Below, piece by piece: positions 63,540 to 64,000 of a DNA stretch of 64,000 nt. The notes beneath the pieces were generated by a model, which saw only the letters and a list, made by a program, of their open reading frames with translations, was not told the origin of the DNA and searched no databases. Each line of letters begins with the position of its first letter. The stretch's first letter is position 1. The stretch spans positions 436,236-500,235 of the forward strand of contig CAUYUJ010019926.1 in NCBI GenBank assembly GCA_963575745.1, in the 5' to 3' direction. The stretch is from Prorocentrum cordatum (lineage: Eukaryota; Sar; Dinophyceae; Prorocentrales; Prorocentraceae). A program made the position numbers and the translations under genes.

Positions 63540-64000
63540 CTTGCGCCAGAAACAAGGCGTCGAGGATATTATCTACACAGGCCAATTTCATCCTGAAGAT
63601 AGATTTGTTCCAATTTGCCGGGAACGCCATTAAATTGTCGTCGGTCATCATGACATAATTCAGCAAACAATCAAAGACGCACCCGTCGGCTTCGAGAAGC
63701 CGGTGCCGACCCAGAATGATGGAACACGCGCCGCCCCTCGACGCGGCAATGTCAGGCCTTGGCTTCTTCCTCGCGGGCGCTCACCCGTTGTGCGAGGCCG
63801 TGCTTTCGGGGGTGTCGCCGAGGGCTGACGCGAACTTCGCGTCGAGCATGTCGACGCCCCCGCTACAAGCGAGCTTTTCATGCGTAACGCCCTCGCCCTC
63901 GACCTCGGGAAGCCACCTCGACGCCGCTTCGGTCCGACCCGATACCGAGCTCTACGTTTCGTAAACGTCGCGCATCCATTCTCGGATGTAGGACACGGAA
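63540..64000 (-). other. Probable 5' gag sequence of the Copia element, to the window edge
   Basis: A shifted minus frame (63301-63666) contains MMTDDNLMAFPANWNKSIFR and MKLACVDNILDALFLAQVER, helical text plausible for gag. At 63827-63843 a 7-bp hairpin (GACGCGA, ACT loop, TCGCGTC) is present. The element probably extends beyond the window. Confidence 0.4.

Larger units (their letters stand above)
57400..63900 (-). mobile_element. Degenerate Copia-type LTR retrotransposon, minus strand
   Basis: Order on the minus strand: gag-like with CCCH finger (63539-62898), protease-like (62066-61671), integrase (60480 to about 59300), then reverse transcriptase (58439-57427). Protease and integrase before RT is the Copia order. 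Every domain is split by frameshifts or stops, and hairpin repeats are inserted between domains. I could not find LTRs: the 5' one may lie beyond 64000 and the 3' one was not seen. Confidence 0.8.

Overview
The window looks like nuclear DNA of a dinoflagellate, probably a GC-rich, intron-poor species. The strongest evidence is a 22-nt stretch at 36932-36953 (minus strand) that matches the dinoflagellate spliced leader at 21 positions. It lies 83 nt upstream of an intronless gene for a secreted cysteine-rich protein. Supporting evidence is a dinoflagellate-type Copia polyprotein, a decayed LINE, a coiled-coil protein family I know from dinoflagellate proteomes, and extreme repeat content. Nothing bacterial, organellar or viral was seen, and I found no rRNA or tRNA gene.

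Layout. 1-2.1 kb: GC-rich sequence with CTC/GAG microsatellites. 2.1-20.4 kb: about ten diverged units of a large repeat marked by a GC palindromic box (GCGCGCGACGACGCGCGC). The units are interrupted by a 2.3-kb block of CCAAGACGGCC-type arrays (6.1-8.4 kb), a 73-bp array plus a GCTGAG array with 155-bp higher-order periodicity (8.9-10.7 kb), three GAC tracts carrying poly-aspartate reading frames, and a 239-bp terminal-inverted-repeat element. 20.4-35.5 kb: low-complexity DNA, long palindromes (22.3, 23.5, 32.7 and 34.4 kb), duplications, and a few exon-like stretches on the minus strand. 35.5-37.6 kb: the retroposed gene, between two reverse-oriented CCAAGACGG arrays. 41.5-45.9 kb: a decayed LINE on the minus strand (ORF1, endonuclease, reverse transcriptase). 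46.6-49.8 kb: probable exons, including the C-terminal part of the coiled-coil protein. 49.8-51.8 kb: CTACT satellite. 51.94-52.60 kb: a 663-bp inverted-repeat element with a 6-bp target duplication. 52.6-53.3 kb: another CCAAGACGG array. 57.4-63.9 kb: a degenerate Copia-type retrotransposon on the minus strand. At least thirteen copies of a 20-nt hairpin, mostly with a GNRA loop, lie within and beside it.

Few genes here are likely to be functional. The only complete, undamaged coding sequence I can defend is the secreted-protein retrogene. The rest is mobile-element debris and repeats, and it shows several DNA-amplifying processes at work: reverse transcription of trans-spliced mRNA, LINE and Copia insertion, inverted-repeat elements, and expansion of short hairpins and satellites. 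All coordinates were read by eye, so repeat boundaries are approximate unless exact matches are stated.
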